Source: JAXLQL01 sp046331625
Lineage (GTDB): Bacteria > Acidobacteriota > Terriglobia > Bryobacterales > Bryobacteraceae
Assembly: GCA_046331625.1 (NCBI GenBank)
Contig: JAXLQL010000013.1
Span: forward strand, 1 to 64,000
Direction: 5' to 3'
DNA length: 64,000 nt
Made by a program: the position numbers and the translations under genes. The notes beneath the pieces were generated by a model that was not told where the DNA came from, searched no databases, and saw only the letters and a program-made list of their open reading frames with translations. Below, piece after piece: positions 62,502 to 64,000 of the stretch; the stretch's first letter is position 1; every line of letters begins with the position of its first letter.

Positions 62502-62671
62502 GTAACCTCCTAGGAGTAGGTAAACGTACCTTGGTCTACTGTATCCCATGATGACCAAGGCCTGCAACCGAGACTACGCTGATTCAGACGCGGTTGGATG
62601 TCGAGAGGTCGCAAGATTAGGCGAGTTTAACGGCTGCCAAACCTTGCGGCGCAAAATTCCATGGTTGAGAT

Positions 62672-62850
62672 TGTGGGGCAGGCTTTCAGCCTGCGCGGGA
62701 CTTCAGTCCCGCTTCCGATTCCCGGTGCCCAGGCCCCGCCAGCGAACTTTAACCCCTCCCGAAGGGTGCTTGGGCGGCTTCCACTTCGGTTTCCGCTATT
62801 GGCGGGTGATGGCGGGCGAGCACCTCTCGAATTTCGCGCCGGAAAGTAGC
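62672..62850 (+). repeat. Double-palindrome repeat, copy 5 (long form)
   Basis: About 180 bp. The core (62672-62712) is nearly the same as copy 4. A segment CCTCCCGAAGGGTGCTTGGG follows, and the distal part is TCGAATTTCGCGCCGGAAAG. It covers most of the 373-bp gap between the small secreted gene and the PPC-repeat protein; nothing else is recognisable there. Confidence 0.75.
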
Positions 62851-62874
62851 TAGCATTTTCAACAGCCAGCCTTC

Positions 62875-64000
62875 TTAGTAGACGGTGTACGAGATGGCCA
62901 CTCGCCCCTCCGTGGCCGAAGCATTGGCAATTCCGACGTAGTACACGCCTGGCTCGAGCGGCTTCAGCCCGTCAGCAGCAATGTCGTAGACGCCACGCTC
63001 GCGCGACCGGAAGACGTGGTCCGCTAAGACCGAGCCTCTCTCTACCACCACCGGCTTGTCCTTTCGAACATAGATCAGCGTATCGAGTTCGGTGGCCACC
63101 GCCAGCCGGATTCCGTTGGAGCCCGGAGTGACGTTGATGTTGAGCTGCATCGGAGCAATCACCGCAGCCCCGAAAGCAGGCGGCATCGTAACCAAGCCAG
63201 GCGCGCCAGGAGTCAAAGCCTGAATTGAGGTTCTCGGCGTAGGTGCTTCTGTAGACGCCACTTCTAGGCGAAACTTTGCTGGCTTTGAGTCATCATAATT
63301 GGCCACCGCAATCCAGTACTCGCCAGGGACCAGCGCCGGGATCGTGTTGTTGTTGGTGACCACGGCGTACTCCACCCAGCGGTCCGAATCGGAGACGATG
63401 TCAGCTGTGGGGAAGCCCTGGTTGCTGTAGCCGACCGGGCTGCCCTGCTGGATATAAAGGTCCACGTCCGCGTCGCCCTGAAGCTTCACTGCGAAAGCGC
63501 TCATCGTCGGCGGCACCACCAGGCGAAACTGCCGCGATCCAATCGCCGGTCCAGCGGGTACCGTTCCGGTGATCGGCGTTCCCGGAAAGATCTGGGTGCT
63601 GCGCTGGCTCTTGACGTCGATGTCGACGAACTCGGTGAAGCGCACAGCCACCTGATTCTGCACCGTGGCCGCGTTCCCGATCGCGATGTAGTAGACGCCC
63701 GTCTGAATCTCCGGACTCGACTCGCTGTCAACAGCGATCTCCGGCGCCTGGCTCGGACCCGCAATGTGCTCCGCGTTCACAGTGCCATCGTCATTCACCA
63801 CGATCGGAGTTCGCGACCGCACGAGGGCATAAAGATTTCCGTTGCCCGAGATCTCGATCTTGAATCGCGTAGCCCGGCCCGACACCTGCACACGGAACTG
63901 CTTCGCGCCGATCGTGACCCAGCCCGGATCGGAAGCAGGAATCGCGGCGGTACCAGCAAAGCCGCTGCGGATCACTCCGGCGCGGGCAGCAGCTTCGGCA
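62875..64000 (-). CDS. Secreted protein with pre-peptidase C-terminal-like domains (5' end outside the window)
   Basis: The last 374 codons of a larger protein that continues beyond position 64000; the frame is open upstream of a GTG at 63975, so no start is claimed. Three beta-sandwich repeats of the PPC (pre-peptidase C-terminal) type are seen. Each ends in a strand like GVYYIAIGNAA, GEYWIAVANYDD or GVYYVGIANASA, preceded by a DVDLYIQQG-type strand. These domains are secreted carbohydrate or protein binding tails of extracellular peptidases. No catalytic domain lies within the visible part. Function unknown. Confidence 0.7.
   Translation of the reverse strand, partial: AEAAARAGVIRSGFAGTAAIPASDPGWVTIGAKQFRVQVSGRATRFKIEISGNGNLYALVRSRTPIVVNDDGTVNAEHIAGPSQAPEIAVDSESSPEIQTGVYYIAIGNAATVQNQVAVRFTEFVDIDVKSQRSTQIFPGTPITGTVPAGPAIGSRQFRLVVPPTMSAFAVKLQGDADVDLYIQQGSPVGYSNQGFPTADIVSDSDRWVEYAVVTNNNTIPALVPGEYWIAVANYDDSKPAKFRLEVASTEAPTPRTSIQALTPGAPGLVTMPPAFGAAVIAPMQLNINVTPGSNGIRLAVATELDTLIYVRKDKPVVVERGSVLADHVFRSRERGVYDIAADGLKPLEPGVYYVGIANASATEGRVAISYTVY

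Overview
The window is a high-GC bacterial chromosome segment whose gene families point to Acidobacteriota, probably a Bryobacterales/Solibacter-like lineage. The evidence is a combination of families: secreted S53 (kumamolisin-type) peptidases with Ig-like tails, a PadR regulator next to an ADOP-type permease, a TonB-dependent receptor with an N-terminal carboxypeptidase-regulatory domain, a DUF1549/DUF1553 + DUF1501 pair, a Ser/Thr kinase with TPRs, and a multiheme cytochrome with TPRs. No rRNA, tRNA, CRISPR array or intact transposon was seen. The only structural RNA recognised is RNase P RNA (59005-59401).

Layout. 1-2309 (minus): truncated heme A synthase, a cupredoxin-like lipoprotein and an Rpn-like PD-(D/E)XK protein. 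2399-6668 (plus): Ser/Thr kinase-TPR protein, a truncated GH3 glucosidase remnant and a PQQ-type beta-propeller with EF-hands. 6673-14765 (minus): a secreted protease cassette with a PA-domain zinc metalloprotease, a small secreted protein and two tandem S53 peptidases, the upstream copy being frameshifted near its 3' end. 14869-19087 (plus): a DUF3574 protein and a large TonB-dependent receptor. 19346-24751 (minus): a five-gene operon with overlapping ends (GT2, two methyltransferases, cupin, seven-heme cytochrome-TPR). 24828-31844: RodZ-like protein, ClpC, a LolD-like ATPase, a protein with a His/Lys/Ala-rich tail and two small secreted proteins.

32041-38545 holds a GlsB-like membrane protein, a GntR(YtrA-type)-ABC ATPase-permease operon and a PadR-ADOP permease pair. 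38546-39603 is a decayed, gene-poor stretch with one recognisable broken small gene. 39604-46396 holds the DUF1549/1553-DUF1501 pair, an aldo/keto reductase and a gamma-glutamyltransferase. 46658-54800 (plus) is a run of four genes: a 2-hydroxyacyl-CoA-dehydratase-like protein, a giant fused activase, a histidine kinase with an unusual N-terminus, and a response regulator-cyclase. 54891-58040 (minus) is an OmpA/collagen-like/Ig-repeat envelope protein. After a methyltransferase and rnpB, the end holds a PIG-L deacetylase, a small DUF5818-like secreted protein and a PPC-repeat protein cut by the window edge.

The most interesting points are the dehydratase/activase plus histidine kinase/cyclase run, the decoupled evolution of the two S53 paralogues, an interspersed double-palindrome repeat family (five copies, one supplying the apparent start of a cytochrome gene), several -10 boxes sitting where a leaderless start would put them, and a protein-coding gene whose stop codon lies antisense within the conserved 3' part of rnpB. 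Start sites were adjusted using ribosome binding sites, signal peptides and overlaps. All functions are inferred by eye from sequence motifs and family knowledge; no search was run.
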